Assembly: GCF_016651435.1 (NCBI RefSeq)
Contig: NZ_JAEPRJ010000001.1
Coordinates: 496,001-560,000, forward strand
Origin: Catonella massiliensis
GTDB lineage: Bacteria; Bacillota; Clostridia; Lachnospirales; Lachnospiraceae
Length of the DNA stretch: 64,000 nucleotides
Direction of reading: 5' to 3'
Part shown: positions 54,040 through 64,000 of the stretch, one piece after another
Numbering within the stretch: the stretch's first letter is position 1
Layout: every line of letters starts with the position of its first letter
Program-made: the position numbers and the translations under genes
Notes under the pieces: model-generated
Database searches by the model: none
Told to the model about the DNA's origin: nothing
The model's input: only the letters and a program-made list of their open reading frames with translations

Positions 54040-54515
54040 TGATAAATAATATTAAACGCAGAATAAACTCAGGCGGGGCTTTGGTTATACTGGTTATACT
54101 TGTTGTTGCCATGTCTATATTTGCTATACTTGCAGTCCAGTCGTCCCTTAACGAAAAGAAGCTTTCGACAAAGACGGACGAAAGCATAAGGAACTATTAC
54201 AGAATGGATGCAGAGGCTGAGAGAGTGTATGCTAAGATTGATGAAATAATTAAAACAAGTGAAGACCTAACCGGGGACCTTGCAAAGCTTAAAGAATTAA
54301 AAGATGTTAAGCCGGATGATGGCGGTGTATTGGTAGAGGTTGGCGATATTAAGTACGAAGGTGACCGCCCTTTCCTTATCAGTTATAGTGTAGTTAAGGA
54401 TGAGAGAAGCTTAAATGTCGAGGTTGGTGTTTCGGGCAAGGAAACAACAATTAACAGATGGAGTACTAAAACAAAATCGGAAGACCTGCAATACGAGCTT
54501 GAAATAACCGATTAA
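54036..54515 (+). CDS. PilX-like membrane protein of the pseudopilus cassette
   Basis: The 159-residue protein has a basic start (NNIKRRINSGG), a hydrophobic helix ALVILVILVVAMSIFAILAV and a long coiled-coil-like and beta-rich extracellular part. GG before the helix resembles PilX-type minor pilins. The start overlaps the previous stop (ATGATG). Confidence 0.62.
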   Translation: MMINNIKRRINSGGALVILVILVVAMSIFAILAVQSSLNEKKLSTKTDESIRNYYRMDAEAERVYAKIDEIIKTSEDLTGDLAKLKELKDVKPDDGGVLVEVGDIKYEGDRPFLISYSVVKDERSLNVEVGVSGKETTINRWSTKTKSEDLQYELEITD

Positions 54516-54541
54516 TTATTAGATATAATGGGAGGTCTAAA

Positions 54542-55600
54542 ATGGAGTTAATGAATATCCTTGAACGGGCGGTAAAAGAAGATGCATCGGATATCTTTCT
54601 TGTAGTTGGACAGGCTGTTTCCTTTAAGCTTGACGGCACAATTAGGAAGATGGATGAGACAAAGCTTATGCCGGTTGATACGGAGAACATTATTACCAGC
54701 ATCTACGACAAGGCAGGCAGAAGCCTAAGCCACTTCATGACTACGGGGGACGATGACTTTTCGCTATCTATTGCCAATCTTGGGCGTTTTAGATGTAACG
54801 TGTTTAGACAGAGAGGTACTTTCGGTGCAGTTATCAGAGTGGTTCACTTTGAACTGCCAAGCTATAAGGACATGAGGATTCCTGAGAGCATAATGAAGCT
54901 GTCAGAGCTTAACAAAGGGCTCGTGCTTGTAACGGGAGCAGCAGGCTCAGGCAAGAGTACAACCATTTCCTACATCATTGACAGAATCAACGAGAACAGG
55001 AACTGCCATATCCTCACTCTTGAGGACCCTATCGAGTTCCTTCACAGACATAAGAAGAGCATAGTAAGCCAGAGAGAGGTAAAGATAGATAGCGAAAGCT
55101 ATTCTTCTGCGCTAAGAGCAGCCATGAGACAGTCTCCTGACGTCATCCTTGTAGGAGAAATGAGAGACTATGAGACCATTGATATAGCCATGACAGCGGC
55201 AGAGACTGGACATCTTGTCCTCTCAACCCTTCATACTATAGGGGCTGCCAACACTATAGACAGAGTCATAGATGTCTTCCCTGCCTCACAGCAGCAGCAG
55301 ATAAGGGTTCAGCTCTCTATGGTGCTTCAGGCTGTTGTATCTCAGCAGCTGATACCGGGGCTTAACAATGAACTTCTTCCTGCCTTTGAGATAATGAAGG
55401 CAAACAGTGCAATTAAGACCATGATTAGAGATAATAAGATTCATCAGATTGATTCAGTTATCTACTCTTCAGGTAAGGAAGACATGAGAACCATGGATTC
55501 AAGTATACTTGAGCTTTATACACAGGGACTTATAGACAGCCAGACTGCTATCAACTTTGCTACCAATCAGGAGATGGTTGGTAGAGCTTGTAATAGGTAA
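54542..55600 (+). CDS. pilT: PilT-type pilus ATPase
   Basis: The 352-residue hexameric ATPase has Walker A GAAGSGKS near 132-139, the Asp box LEDPIEF, Walker B ILVGEMRDYETI and the His box ETGHLVLSTLHT. The sequence follows PilT (retraction) rather than PilB/GspE, which would have an extra N-terminal domain and a tetracysteine motif. No PilB, PilM-N-O or prepilin peptidase is in the window. Confidence 0.88.
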   Translation: MELMNILERAVKEDASDIFLVVGQAVSFKLDGTIRKMDETKLMPVDTENIITSIYDKAGRSLSHFMTTGDDDFSLSIANLGRFRCNVFRQRGTFGAVIRVVHFELPSYKDMRIPESIMKLSELNKGLVLVTGAAGSGKSTTISYIIDRINENRNCHILTLEDPIEFLHRHKKSIVSQREVKIDSESYSSALRAAMRQSPDVILVGEMRDYETIDIAMTAAETGHLVLSTLHTIGAANTIDRVIDVFPASQQQQIRVQLSMVLQAVVSQQLIPGLNNELLPAFEIMKANSAIKTMIRDNKIHQIDSVIYSSGKEDMRTMDSSILELYTQGLIDSQTAINFATNQEMVGRACNR

Positions 55601-55607
55601 GAGGCCT

Positions 55608-55796
55608 ATGGAAATAAATCTTGATGATGTAATTACCCTAAAGAAAATACACCCCTGCGGTTCTTATGACTGGAAGGTTATAAGAACCGGCATGGACATA
55701 AGGCTTAGCTGTCTGGGCTGTGGAAGACAGGTCATGCTTCCTAGAAAACAAGTCGAAAAGAGTGCGAAAAAGCTGGTAAAAGCGTCAGATGCTTGA
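55608..55796 (+). CDS. DUF951 protein
   Basis: The 62-residue basic protein has a KKIHPCGSYDWKVIRTGMDI segment and a paired CLGCG, the full DUF951 pattern: four cysteine-histidine-type ligands suggest zinc binding. DUF951 proteins are common in Firmicutes, often beside ribosomal genes such as rpsF, as here. The function is unknown. Confidence 0.88.
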   Translation: MEINLDDVITLKKIHPCGSYDWKVIRTGMDIRLSCLGCGRQVMLPRKQVEKSAKKLVKASDA

Positions 55797-55830
55797 AGGA
55801 GAACCTAAGTTAGAAGAAAATAATTGGTGA

Positions 55831-55865
55831 AAAAGGATTTTAGTACTTGCAAAATCCTTTTTTTT
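55831..55865 (+). terminator. Terminator after DUF951
   Basis: An 11-bp stem (AAAAGGATTTT with AAAATCCTTTT) and a nine-base loop are followed by further T residues. It separates the pilT-DUF951 unit from the rpsF leader. Confidence 0.85.
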
Positions 55866-55903
55866 ATGGCATAATAAATATTCGTGATGTAAAAAATAAA
55901 TCC

Positions 55904-55973
55904 TTGCTCTTTTTACGCTACTCGTCCTAGCAGATAAAAGGGCCGGAAAAGACCAGAAGGAGGAGCAGAGCAA
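55904..55973 (+). promoter_or_regulatory. Putative S6:S18 leader RNA of rpsF
   Basis: TTGCTCT (55904-55910) pairs with AGAGCAA (55967-55973), enclosing an internal region with a CCG at 55943-55945 and the ribosome site AAGGAGGAG. The published rpsF leader that binds the S6:S18 complex is a base stem with a conserved CCG bulge just upstream of rpsF. Position, closing stem and CCG fit. The full fold was not checked computationally. Confidence 0.5.
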
Positions 55974-55975
55974 CT

Positions 55976-56263
55976 ATGAACAAATATGAATTAGCCTTAG
56001 TTGTTAATGCAAAAATCGAAGACGAGGCAAGAAACAAAGTAGTAGAAGATGTTAAAGGCCTTGTAACACGTTTTGGCGGCACTATCACCGATATCGATGA
56101 ATGGGGAAAGAAGAAACTTGCTTATGATATTCAGAAGATGAGCGAAGGTTTCTACTATTTCATCCATTTTGAAGCTGAATCATCAGCTCCTAGTGAGATT
56201 GAGAGCCGTGTCCGTATTATGGAGAACGTTCTTAGATTTTTATGCGTTAAACAGGAAGCATAA
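55976..56263 (+). CDS. rpsF: Ribosomal protein bS6
   Basis: The 95-residue protein shows YELALVVNAKIEDEARNKVVEDVKGLV and DEWGKKKLAYDIQKMSEGFYYFIHFEA, the standard bS6 ferredoxin-like fold. It binds bS18 on the platform of the 30S subunit. First gene of the conserved rpsF-ssb-rpsR operon. Confidence 0.96.
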   Translation: MNKYELALVVNAKIEDEARNKVVEDVKGLVTRFGGTITDIDEWGKKKLAYDIQKMSEGFYYFIHFEAESSAPSEIESRVRIMENVLRFLCVKQEA

Positions 56264-56284
56264 CTAAGAAGGAGGTTTTCCTTT

Positions 56285-56731
56285 ATGAACAAAGTAATTT
56301 TAATGGGCCGTCTTACAAGAGATCCTGAGGTTAGATATTCCCAGGGTGACAGCCAGATGGCTATAGCAAGATTTTCACTTGCAGTTGACAGAAGATTTAA
56401 GAGACAGGGAGATACAGTTACCGCTGATTTCTTTAACTGTACTGCTTTTGGTAAGCAGGGTGAATTTGTAGAGAAGTATCTTAAGCAGGGTACCAAGATA
56501 GTAGTTACCGGACGTATCCAGAATGATAACTATACAAATAAAGAAGGTCAGAAGGTATACAGTGTTCAGATTATTGTAGAAGAGATAGAATTTGCTGAGA
56601 GCAAGAACGCAGCGGGCGGTGGAAGTTCATTCCAGAGTGCTCCTGCAGGCGGTAATCAGGAACCAATGATGCCTGAGGATGGCTTTATGAACATCCCTGA
56701 CGGTATCGACAATACTCTCCCATTTCAATAA
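56285..56731 (+). CDS. ssb: Single-stranded DNA-binding protein
   Basis: The 148-residue protein has an N-terminal OB fold (NKVILMGRLTRDPEVRYSQG to GRIQNDNYTNKEGQKVYSVQIIVEEIEF), a glycine- and glutamine-rich linker and the acidic C-terminal tail IDNTLPF, the docking site for partner proteins. Normal length for a Firmicutes SsbA. Confidence 0.96.
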   Translation: MNKVILMGRLTRDPEVRYSQGDSQMAIARFSLAVDRRFKRQGDTVTADFFNCTAFGKQGEFVEKYLKQGTKIVVTGRIQNDNYTNKEGQKVYSVQIIVEEIEFAESKNAAGGGSSFQSAPAGGNQEPMMPEDGFMNIPDGIDNTLPFQ

Positions 56732-56749
56732 TATTAGGAGGTAGGAACT

Positions 56750-57028
56750 ATGTCATTCAATAAGGACAACAAAGGTTCTAGAGAAGATAAAAGTGATTTC
56801 CCACGCAGGAGACCAATGCACAGAAGAAAGAAAGTATGTGCTTTGACACCTGAAGAGCTTGATAACCTTGATTATAAGGATGCAGCTAAGTTAAAGAAAT
56901 TCATCTCTGAGAGAGGTAAGATTCTTCCTAGAAGAATAACAGGAACAAGCGCTAAGCACCAGAGAATACTTACAACAGCTATTAAGCGTGCTCGCCACTT
57001 AGCTCTTATCCCATACGTTTGCGAATAA
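56750..57028 (+). CDS. rpsR: Ribosomal protein bS18
   Basis: The 92-residue basic protein has the conserved core [26 protein letters not shown] and the C-terminal helix [16 protein letters not shown]. It forms a dimer with bS6, and with it binds the leader RNA in other species. It is the last gene of the operon; a terminator follows. Confidence 0.96.
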   Translation: MSFNKDNKGSREDKSDFPRRRPMHRRKKVCALTPEELDNLDYKDAAKLKKFISERGKILPRRITGTSAKHQRILTTAIKRARHLALIPYVCE

Positions 57029-57041
57029 GAATGTATAATGT

Positions 57042-57081
57042 AAGCTCCATCGTTTGAAACATCAGGCGGTGGAGCTTTTTT
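57042..57081 (+). terminator. Terminator after rpsR
   Basis: AAGCTCCA pairs with TGGAGCTT with additional inner pairs, followed by TTTTT. It stops rpsF-ssb-rpsR transcription and separates it from rpoB. Confidence 0.85.
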
Positions 57082-57216
57082 GCAGGTTAAGAATTTTTTT
57101 TGATTTCCTAAGCAGATAAAATTTTAATAATAAATTTCTTTAAATTCATAGTTCAATAAAAGCTCTCTTAGGGGGATTGCAATGAATATTCCAATTTAAA
57201 AGAAAAAATCCAAGGC

Positions 57217-57245
57217 TTGACACCTTGAAAAAAAAATGATATTAT
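57217..57245 (+). promoter_or_regulatory. Promoter of rpoBC
   Basis: A perfect TTGACA (57217-57222), a 17-bp spacer and TATTAT (57240-57245) give a start near 57252 and a leader of about 240 nt before rpoB. A second, weaker pair TTGAAC/TTATAC lies just after it. The gap 57029-57489 holds the rpsR terminator, this promoter and an AT-rich leader with a small GCAA/TTGC hairpin. No known riboswitch was recognised. Confidence 0.75.
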
Positions 57246-57489
57246 AAAAAATGCACTATTATGTTTGAACATGGATAACTATGCTTATTATACCATAATC
57301 CACTTAAAAGTGCAAGCATTTAGTTGCATTTCTTGAATAATATGCTTAGATTTTTGTTTAAAATCCTGAATTTTAAATAATTTTAACTATGCTTAAGAGA
57401 AGTGTAACTGTAGTTGAAGTAAATACCGAGAATCAGTTCATAATAGGTTATCGGCAGATTTTAGAAAATATCAAGGGGTGAAAACGTCA

Positions 57490-60400
57490 ATGAAGAAAAA
57501 CAGAATTCGTCCGATCAAAGCAGGAAACGGAATTAGAATGAGTTATGCCAGACAGAAAGAAGTTCTTGAAATGCCTAATCTCATTGAGGTTCAGAAAAAC
57601 TCATATCAGTGGCTTCTGACTGACGGACTTAAAGAGGTATTTGACGACATCTCTATGATTGTGGATTACAGTGGGCGCTATGGATTAAGATTTGTAGACT
57701 TTACCCTGGAGCCAAAGGAGAATCATACAATCGAGGTGTGCAAGGAAAGAGACGGAACATATTCGGCAGCACTTAAAGTGGTTGTAGAGTTGGTTGACAT
57801 CAAAGAAAAGAAGGTGCGTTCTCAGCAGAAGGGTGTTTTCCTTGGTGAGCTCCCTCTGATGACAGATACCGGAAGCTTCATTATCAACGGTGCAGAGCGT
57901 GTAATCGTAAGCCAGTTAGTTCGTTCCCCGGGTATTTATTATAGTATTGCACACGATAAGACCGGTAAGGAGTTGTATACTTCTCAGGTTATTCCTAATC
58001 GTGGCGCTTGGCTTGAATACGAGACAGACTCAAACAATGTATTTTATGTAAAAGTAGATAGAAATAGAAAGGTGCCTATAACTGTACTTATAAGGGCACT
58101 CGGCGTGAGCCTTAATAAGGATATCGAAGAGCTTTTTGGCGATGAACCAAAGCTTCAGGCGAGCCTTGCTAAGGATGTTTCTACCAATTCTGATGAAGGT
58201 CTTCTTGAGCTGTATAAGAAGCTTCGTCCGGGTGAGCCTTTACTTGTAGAAAATGCGTTAAACTACATAAACAACATGCTTTTTGATCCAAAGCGCTATG
58301 ACCTTGCAAAGGTAGGCCGCTACAAGTTTAACAAAAAGCTTGCCTTCCGCAACCGTATCGTAAGACATACGCTTGCAGAGGATGTGATGGATAGATCTAC
58401 AGGAGAGGTTATCGGTGAGAAAGGTACTGTTATTACTACAGAGCTTGCTGATAAGCTTCAGAACTCTGCAGTTCCTTACGTATTTATTCAGGGTGAGGAA
58501 AGAAATGTAAAGGTGCTATCTAACCTCATGGTTGACATAAATGCATTCATTCCTGAACTTGACAAGGAAGAAGTTGGAATCACCGAGCTTGTTTACTATC
58601 CAAAGCTTGTGGAAGTTATGGAGCTTGCAAACGGAGACTTCGAGAGTGAAGACTTTAAGCGTGAACTTAAAAATCATATAAATGACCTTATTCCAAAGCA
58701 TATAACAAGAGAAGATATATTTGCTTCTATTAACTATGTCTTCAATTTGGAGAGTGGAATAGGTACAGAGGATGATATCGACCACCTTGGTAACAGACGT
58801 ATCCGTGCCGTAGGTGAGCTCCTTCAGAATCAATACCGTATCGGACTTTCCAGAATGGAAAGAACAGTCCGCGACAAGCTTGGAAGCATCGGAAGCGATG
58901 CTGTAGATGATACAAACCCAGGTGACTTTATCAACTGTAAGCCTGTAACTGCGGCCATCAAGGAGTTCTTCGGAAGCTCACAGCTGTCACAGTTCATGGA
59001 TCAGCACAACCCTCTTGGTGAGCTTACACATAAGAGAAGGCTTTCAGCCCTCGGTCCTGGCGGTCTTTCAAGAGACAGAGCGGGCTTTGAGGTTCGAGAC
59101 GTACATTATTCCCATTATGGAAGAATGTGCCCTGTAGAGACGCCGGAAGGACCTAACATCGGTCTTATTAACTCGCTTGCAAGTTACGCAAGAATCAATG
59201 AATACGGCTTCATTGAAGCACCATATAGAAAGCTTGATAAGTCAGATCCTGAGAATCCTAGGGTAACTGATGAGGTGGTTTACCTTACCGCTGACGAGGA
59301 AGACCCATTTATAGTTGCACAGGCGAATGAGCCTCTTGATGAAAATGGATATTTTATAAATAACACGGTATCAGGCCGTTTTAGGGACGAGACTTCTACC
59401 TATGACAAGAAGAACGTAGAGCTGATGGACGTATCTCCTAAGATGGTATTTTCAGCAGCTACTGCCATGATTCCTTTCCTTCAGAACGACGATGCGAACC
59501 GTGCACTCATGGGCTCTAACATGCAGCGTCAGGCGGTGCCTCTCCTCTTCACTGATTCAGCAGTGGTTGGAACAGGTATGGAAGCAAAGGTGGCAGTAGA
59601 CTCAGGAGTGTGCGTACTTGCTGAGAAGGCAGGCGTGGTAGTAAGCGCTTGTGGAGATAGAATTTTAATCAGAAATGATGATGACAACAGAATAACAGAG
59701 TACCCACTTCTCAAATTCGCAAGAAGTAATCAGGGAACCTGTATAAACCAGCGTCCTATAGTTAATAACGGTGACCACGTAGAAGCTAAGCAGGTTATTG
59801 CAGATGGTCCTTCTACAAAGGGTGGAGAGATTGGTCTTGGCAAGAGCCCTCTTATCGGCTTTATGACTTGGGAAGGCTACAACTACGAGGATGCGGTTCT
59901 TCTCTCAGAGCGTCTTGTAAGAGACGATGTATACACCTCTGTTCATATAGAAGAATATGAGTGTGAGGCAAGAGATACAAAGCTTGGAGACGAGGAAATC
60001 ACAAGAGATGTGCCTGGTGTAGGTGATGATGCTCTTAAAGACCTTAATGAAGACGGTATCATAAGAATAGGTGCAGAGGTCCGTGCCGGAGATATTCTTG
60101 TAGGAAAGGTTACTCCTAAGGGAGAGACAGAGCTTACTGCAGAAGAGCGTTTACTTCGTGCCATCTTCGGTGAGAAGGCAAGAGAGGTAAGAGATACTTC
60201 ACTTCGTGTTCCTCACGGTGAGTACGGAATCATAGTAGATGCTAAGAAGTTTGAAAGAGAAAAGGGCGATGAGCTTGCCCACGGCGTAAAGAAGAGCGTA
60301 AGAGTATATATTGCACAGAAGAGAAAGATCCAGGTAGGAGATAAGATGGCGGGACGCCACGGTAATAAGGGTGTAGTTTCAAGGGTGCTCCCTGTTGAGG

Positions 60401-61371
60401 ATATGCCTTTTCTTCCTAACGGGCGCCCTCTTGACATAGTACTTAACCCACTCGGCGTGCCTTCACGTATGAATATCGGACAGGTGCTTGAGATTCACCT
60501 GAGCCTCGCTGCCACGGTACTTGGCTTTAAGGTATCCACACCTATCTTTGATGGTGCCAACGAGGAGGATATCGGCGATACACTTGAGCTTGCCAATGAC
60601 TACATCAATATGCCTCTTGACGAGTTTGAAAAGAAATATAGAGATGACCTTGGTGATGAGGTAATGGATTATCTGCTCACACATCTTGATTCCAGAAATG
60701 ACTGGAAGGGTGTAAAGATAGGAAGAGACGGTAAGGTATGGCTTAAAGACGGTAGAACAGGCCAGTACTTTGATTCACCTGCTACAGTAGGCTTCATGAA
60801 CTACCTTAAGCTCCACCACCTTGTAGACGATAAGATTCATGCCCGTTCTACAGGTCCTTACTCGCTGGTTACACAGCAGCCACTCGGTGGTAAAGCACAG
60901 TTTGGTGGACAGCGTTTCGGTGAGATGGAGGTTTGGGCACTTGAGGCTTATGGTGCCGCATATACCCTTCAGGAGATTCTTACTATCAAGTCTGATGATG
61001 TTGTTGGCCGTGTCAAGACCTATGAAGCTATTATAAAGGGAGAGAACATAAGTGAGCCTGGTATACCTGAGTCATTTAAGGTTCTTCTTAAGGAACTTCA
61101 GTCACTGGCTCTTGACGTTACCGTGCTTGATGAGGACGGAAACGAAATCAAGATGATGGAAAATGTTGAGTATGGTGACGAGGATCTTACTCCACTCATT
61201 GAGACTGAGGATACATTTACTTTTGATGATGCTTCAGCAAAGAACGGCTTCACTACCGGTACACCTGAAGAGCTTGAAGAGGGTATACAGGATGAAGAAG
61301 ACCCGGATTATTTTGATGGTGAGGATTTAGATTTAGACTACGATGGTAATGACGATAACGAAGACTTTTAA
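57490..61371 (+). CDS. rpoB: RNA polymerase beta subunit
   Basis: The 1,293-residue protein has the rifampicin-pocket segment [20 protein letters not shown] followed by [14 protein letters not shown], with the wild-type D, H and S at the three main resistance positions. The C-terminus has [26 protein letters not shown] 57490 is chosen because AAGGGG lies 11 bases before it; a GTG at 57478 overlaps that site. The C-terminal tail is long and very acidic. rplJ and rplL, its usual upstream neighbours, are absent here. Confidence 0.96.
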   Translation: MKKNRIRPIKAGNGIRMSYARQKEVLEMPNLIEVQKNSYQWLLTDGLKEVFDDISMIVDYSGRYGLRFVDFTLEPKENHTIEVCKERDGTYSAALKVVVELVDIKEKKVRSQQKGVFLGELPLMTDTGSFIINGAERVIVSQLVRSPGIYYSIAHDKTGKELYTSQVIPNRGAWLEYETDSNNVFYVKVDRNRKVPITVLIRALGVSLNKDIEELFGDEPKLQASLAKDVSTNSDEGLLELYKKLRPGEPLLVENALNYINNMLFDPKRYDLAKVGRYKFNKKLAFRNRIVRHTLAEDVMDRSTGEVIGEKGTVITTELADKLQNSAVPYVFIQGEERNVKVLSNLMVDINAFIPELDKEEVGITELVYYPKLVEVMELANGDFESEDFKRELKNHINDLIPKHITREDIFASINYVFNLESGIGTEDDIDHLGNRRIRAVGELLQNQYRIGLSRMERTVRDKLGSIGSDAVDDTNPGDFINCKPVTAAIKEFFGSSQLSQFMDQHNPLGELTHKRRLSALGPGGLSRDRAGFEVRDVHYSHYGRMCPVETPEGPNIGLINSLASYARINEYGFIEAPYRKLDKSDPENPRVTDEVVYLTADEEDPFIVAQANEPLDENGYFINNTVSGRFRDETSTYDKKNVELMDVSPKMVFSAATAMIPFLQNDDANRALMGSNMQRQAVPLLFTDSAVVGTGMEAKVAVDSGVCVLAEKAGVVVSACGDRILIRNDDDNRITEYPLLKFARSNQGTCINQRPIVNNGDHVEAKQVIADGPSTKGGEIGLGKSPLIGFMTWEGYNYEDAVLLSERLVRDDVYTSVHIEEYECEARDTKLGDEEITRDVPGVGDDALKDLNEDGIIRIGAEVRAGDILVGKVTPKGETELTAEERLLRAIFGEKAREVRDTSLRVPHGEYGIIVDAKKFEREKGDELAHGVKKSVRVYIAQKRKIQVGDKMAGRHGNKGVVSRVLPVEDMPFLPNGRPLDIVLNPLGVPSRMNIGQVLEIHLSLAATVLGFKVSTPIFDGANEEDIGDTLELANDYINMPLDEFEKKYRDDLGDEVMDYLLTHLDSRNDWKGVKIGRDGKVWLKDGRTGQYFDSPATVGFMNYLKLHHLVDDKIHARSTGPYSLVTQQPLGGKAQFGGQRFGEMEVWALEAYGAAYTLQEILTIKSDDVVGRVKTYEAIIKGENISEPGIPESFKVLLKELQSLALDVTVLDEDGNEIKMMENVEYGDEDLTPLIETEDTFTFDDASAKNGFTTGTPEELEEGIQDEEDPDYFDGEDLDLDYDGNDDNEDF

Positions 61372-61426
61372 TTTGACTGTGTGAAATATTTATTTCTCTA
61401 TCGGAATTTACAAAAGATATAAGGCT

Positions 61427-61458
61427 TATGGGACTTTTGCCTAGGCTTAAGTCCCATA
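61427..61458 (+). other. Intergenic hairpin between rpoB and rpoC
   Basis: A 10-bp perfect stem (TATGGGACTT with AAGTCCCATA) encloses GCCTAGGC. There is no T-run, so it is probably not a terminator; an mRNA-processing or stabilising role is possible. The gap 61372-61488 otherwise carries only the rpoC ribosome site. Confidence 0.5.
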
Positions 61459-61488
61459 GGGCCGGTTTAATACGAAGGGAGTAACGGG

Positions 61489-64000
61489 ATGTCAGAGATG
61501 AGCATAGAAAATGTTCAGCCAATTACTTATGATGCGATAAAGATAGGCTTGGCTTCACCAGAGAAAATAAAGGAATGGTCTCACGGAGAAGTAAAAAAAC
61601 CTGAGACAATTAACTATAGAACACTCAAACCTGAAAAGGACGGGCTTTACTGTGAGAAGATATTCGGACCTAGTAAGGACTGGGAGTGCCATTGCGGTAA
61701 ATATAAGAAAATCCGCTATAAGGGTGTTATTTGTGACAGATGTGGTGTTGAAGTTACAAAGGCAACCGTAAGGCGTGAGAGAATGGGACATATTGAGCTT
61801 GCGGCTCCTGTATCCCATATTTGGTATTTTAAAGGTATTCCAAGCCGTATGGGTACCATATTGTCCATACCTCCTAGAAGCCTTGAAAAAGTACTTTATT
61901 TTGCTTCTTACATCGTAACAGACAAGGGAAGCAGTGACTTAGAGAAAAAAACAATTCTTTCTGAGAAAGAATACTTAGAGGCAAAAGAAAAATATGGTAA
62001 TACCTTCAAGGCGGAAGTAGGAGCAGAGGCTATATATAAGCTTCTTGCAGATATTGACCTGGAAGAAGAGTCAAAGCGCCTTAAGGAGGAATTAAAGAAG
62101 GCAGGCAATTCAAAGAGCCAGAAGATGATTAAGGCTGCCAAAGAGCTTGCTGTGATAGAGGCCTTTAAGGAGTCAGGCAACCGTCCTGAATGGATGATTC
62201 TTAAGGCTATTCCGGTACTTCCACCGGATCTTCGTCCTATGGTTCAGCTTGATGGTGGAAGATTTGCTACCTCAGATATGAATGACCTTTACAGAAGAAT
62301 AATAAACAGAAATAACCGTCTTAAGAAGCTTCTTGAGATAGGTGCTCCTGATATCATTGTGAGAAATGAAAAGCGTATGCTTCAGGAAGCTGTGGATGCT
62401 CTAATTGACAACGGACGCCGTGGAAAGCCGGTTACAGGTCCTGGTAACAGAGCACTTAAGTCGCTTTCCGATATGCTTAAAGGTAAGCAGGGACGTTTCC
62501 GTCAGAACCTTCTTGGTAAGCGTGTTGACTATTCAGGACGTTCAGTTATCGTAGTTGGTCCTGACCTTAAGATATATCAGTGTGGTGTTCCTAAGGAAAT
62601 GGCTATCGAGCTCTTCAAGCCTTTCGTTATGAAGGAGCTTGTTGCCCGTGATATAGCACACAATATTAAATCAGCTAAAAAGATGGTTGAGAGGGTAGAG
62701 ACTCAGGTGTGGGATGTACTTGAAGATGTAATAAAGGATCATCCTGTTATGCTTAACCGTGCTCCGACCCTTCACAGACTTGGTATTCAGGCATTTGAGC
62801 CTGTACTTGTAGAAGGTAAGGCTATTAAGCTACATCCGCTCGTATGTACAGCCTTCAACGCAGACTTTGATGGAGACCAGATGGCTATCCATCTCCCACT
62901 TTCTGTTGAAGCTCAGGCTGAGTGCCGTTTTCTCCTGCTTTCACCTAACAACCTCCTTAAGCCTTCTGACGGTGGTGTGGTTGCGGTTCCTTCCCAGGAT
63001 ATGGTGCTTGGTATCTATTACCTTACACTTGACAAGCCTGGCGACAAGGGAGAGGGAATGTTCTTTAAGGACATGAACGAAGCACTTCTTGCTTATGAGA
63101 ACGGCTATATTACCTTACAGGCTAAGATTAAGGTGAGACGTGAGGGCATCAACTCCAAGGGAGTTAAGGAGGAGAGGATAATCGAGTCTACACTCGGAAG
63201 ATTCATATTCAACGAAGTACTTGATCAGAATCTGGGCTTTGTAGACAGAAGCCTTGATGAGAATTTCTTAAAGCTTGAGATAGACTTTCTCGTTAAGAAG
63301 AAGGAGCTTAAGCAGATACTTGAGAAGTGTATGGCAAACCTCGGTGCTACCAGAACAGCGGAGATAATGGATGCTGTGAAGAGTCTTGGTTATAAGTATT
63401 CAACCATAGCTGCTATGACGGTTTCTGTATCAGATATGACAGTTCCGCCTGAAAAAGCAGAGATTCTTAAAGAAGCACAGAAAAAGGTTGAGATTATAAC
63501 AAGGAACTTTAGAAAAGGTCTCCTTACTGAGCAGGAGAGATATCAGGAAGTTATTAAGAACTGGAAGAAGGCCGATGATGAGATTGCTGCTAAGCTTATG
63601 AGCGGTCTTGATAAATATAATAACATTTATATGATGGCACACTCAGGAGCCCGTGGTTCTGATAAGCAGATTAAGCAGCTTGCAGGTATGCGTGGACTTA
63701 TGGCGGATACAAAGGGACATACTATCGAACTTCCAATCAAGTCTAACTTCCGTGAGGGACTTGACGTTCTGGAGTATTTCGTTTCTGCCCACGGTGCAAG
63801 AAAAGGTCTTTCAGATACAGCTCTTCGTACAGCCGATTCAGGATACCTCACAAGACGACTTGTAGACGTATCTCAGGATCTTATTATCAGAGAGACTGAC
63901 TGCCGTGCAGGAAAGAGCGAGATACCTGGTATGTGGGTATCAGCCTTTATGGACGGAAAAGAAGAGATAGAAAGCCTTGAAGAGAGAATCAAGGGAAGAT
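61489..64000 (+). CDS. rpoC: RNA polymerase beta' subunit, N-terminal part
   Basis: The gene runs off the window after 837 codons. The zinc ribbon [20 protein letters not shown] lies near residue 70, the rudder and lid region follows, and the catalytic NADFDGDQM loop is at about 456-464. AAGGGAG lies seven bases before ATG 61489. It is co-transcribed with rpoB. Confidence 0.95.
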   Translation, partial: MSEMSIENVQPITYDAIKIGLASPEKIKEWSHGEVKKPETINYRTLKPEKDGLYCEKIFGPSKDWECHCGKYKKIRYKGVICDRCGVEVTKATVRRERMGHIELAAPVSHIWYFKGIPSRMGTILSIPPRSLEKVLYFASYIVTDKGSSDLEKKTILSEKEYLEAKEKYGNTFKAEVGAEAIYKLLADIDLEEESKRLKEELKKAGNSKSQKMIKAAKELAVIEAFKESGNRPEWMILKAIPVLPPDLRPMVQLDGGRFATSDMNDLYRRIINRNNRLKKLLEIGAPDIIVRNEKRMLQEAVDALIDNGRRGKPVTGPGNRALKSLSDMLKGKQGRFRQNLLGKRVDYSGRSVIVVGPDLKIYQCGVPKEMAIELFKPFVMKELVARDIAHNIKSAKKMVERVETQVWDVLEDVIKDHPVMLNRAPTLHRLGIQAFEPVLVEGKAIKLHPLVCTAFNADFDGDQMAIHLPLSVEAQAECRFLLLSPNNLLKPSDGGVVAVPSQDMVLGIYYLTLDKPGDKGEGMFFKDMNEALLAYENGYITLQAKIKVRREGINSKGVKEERIIESTLGRFIFNEVLDQNLGFVDRSLDENFLKLEIDFLVKKKELKQILEKCMANLGATRTAEIMDAVKSLGYKYSTIAAMTVSVSDMTVPPEKAEILKEAQKKVEIITRNFRKGLLTEQERYQEVIKNWKKADDEIAAKLMSGLDKYNNIYMMAHSGARGSDKQIKQLAGMRGLMADTKGHTIELPIKSNFREGLDVLEYFVSAHGARKGLSDTALRTADSGYLTRRLVDVSQDLIIRETDCRAGKSEIPGMWVSAFMDGKEEIESLEERIKGR

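Noticed and set aside
61427..61458. Terminator between rpoB and rpoC
   Set aside because: The stem lacks a following T-run and rpoC has no separate promoter.

Overview
The window reads as a chromosomal segment of a low-GC anaerobic Clostridium-class bacterium, most likely a member of the Lachnospiraceae. The reasons are the monoderm-type LPxTG surface protein, a flavodiiron protein, DUF951, a PilT/pseudopilin cassette typical of Firmicutes, 2-hydroxyacyl-CoA dehydratase-type enzymes, strong AGGAGG ribosome binding sites and many TTG/GTG starts. Assignment below family level is not supported from sequence alone.

Layout. Positions 1-2300 hold the end of an M32 carboxypeptidase, a VanZ-like protein, tRNA-Arg(ACG) on the minus strand and a degenerate-EAL/HDOD protein. 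Positions 2320-8430 are a complete F1Fo ATP synthase operon (atpB-E-F-A-G-D-C) with its own promoter and terminator. It has no free delta gene; the C-terminal half of delta is fused to the front of alpha. A flavodiiron protein, a 1,424-residue LPxTG adhesin with a VTPSA/VTPGA stalk, and NAD synthetase follow.

From about 16.5 to 51.5 kb lies a long cell-surface polysaccharide region. It encodes a UDP-L-FucNAc pathway (CapE-CapF-CapG), a GDP-mannose-derived amino-sugar pathway (ManC, Gmd, an RmlC-like epimerase, a cupin, a PLP aminotransferase and an N-acyltransferase), at least seven glycosyltransferases including GT10 and fucosyltransferase-like enzymes, several O-acylation systems (AT3, two SGNH proteins with an MBOAT, FkbH with an acyl carrier protein) and a PglK-like ABC flippase. 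No initiating phosphoglycosyl transferase or polymerase is seen. Passenger modules are embedded in it. The first is a pair of type I toxin-antitoxin cassettes (holin-like 35-residue peptides) that bracket a diguanylate cyclase. The second is a DUF3791/DUF3990-like cassette flanked by a 34-bp duplication of the end of capG. The third is an unusual cluster of lipoyl carrier protein, dihydrolipoyl dehydrogenase, lipoate ligase, two 2-hydroxyacyl-CoA dehydratase-type subunits and their ATPase activase. The fourth is a trio of small genes ending in a DUF4160-like protein.

Positions 51.6-55.8 kb hold a small pseudopilus/type IV pilus-like cassette (GspF/PilC, four membrane-anchored pseudopilin-like proteins, PilT) and DUF951. 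Positions 55.9-57.1 kb are rpsF-ssb-rpsR with a leader that looks like the S6:S18 autoregulatory RNA. The window ends with rpoB and the first 837 codons of rpoC, transcribed from a strong promoter directly upstream rather than following rplJL.

The most unusual items are the delta-alpha ATP synthase fusion, the two structured toxin-antitoxin cassettes with recognisable sense and antisense promoters, and the lipoyl/dehydratase cluster.
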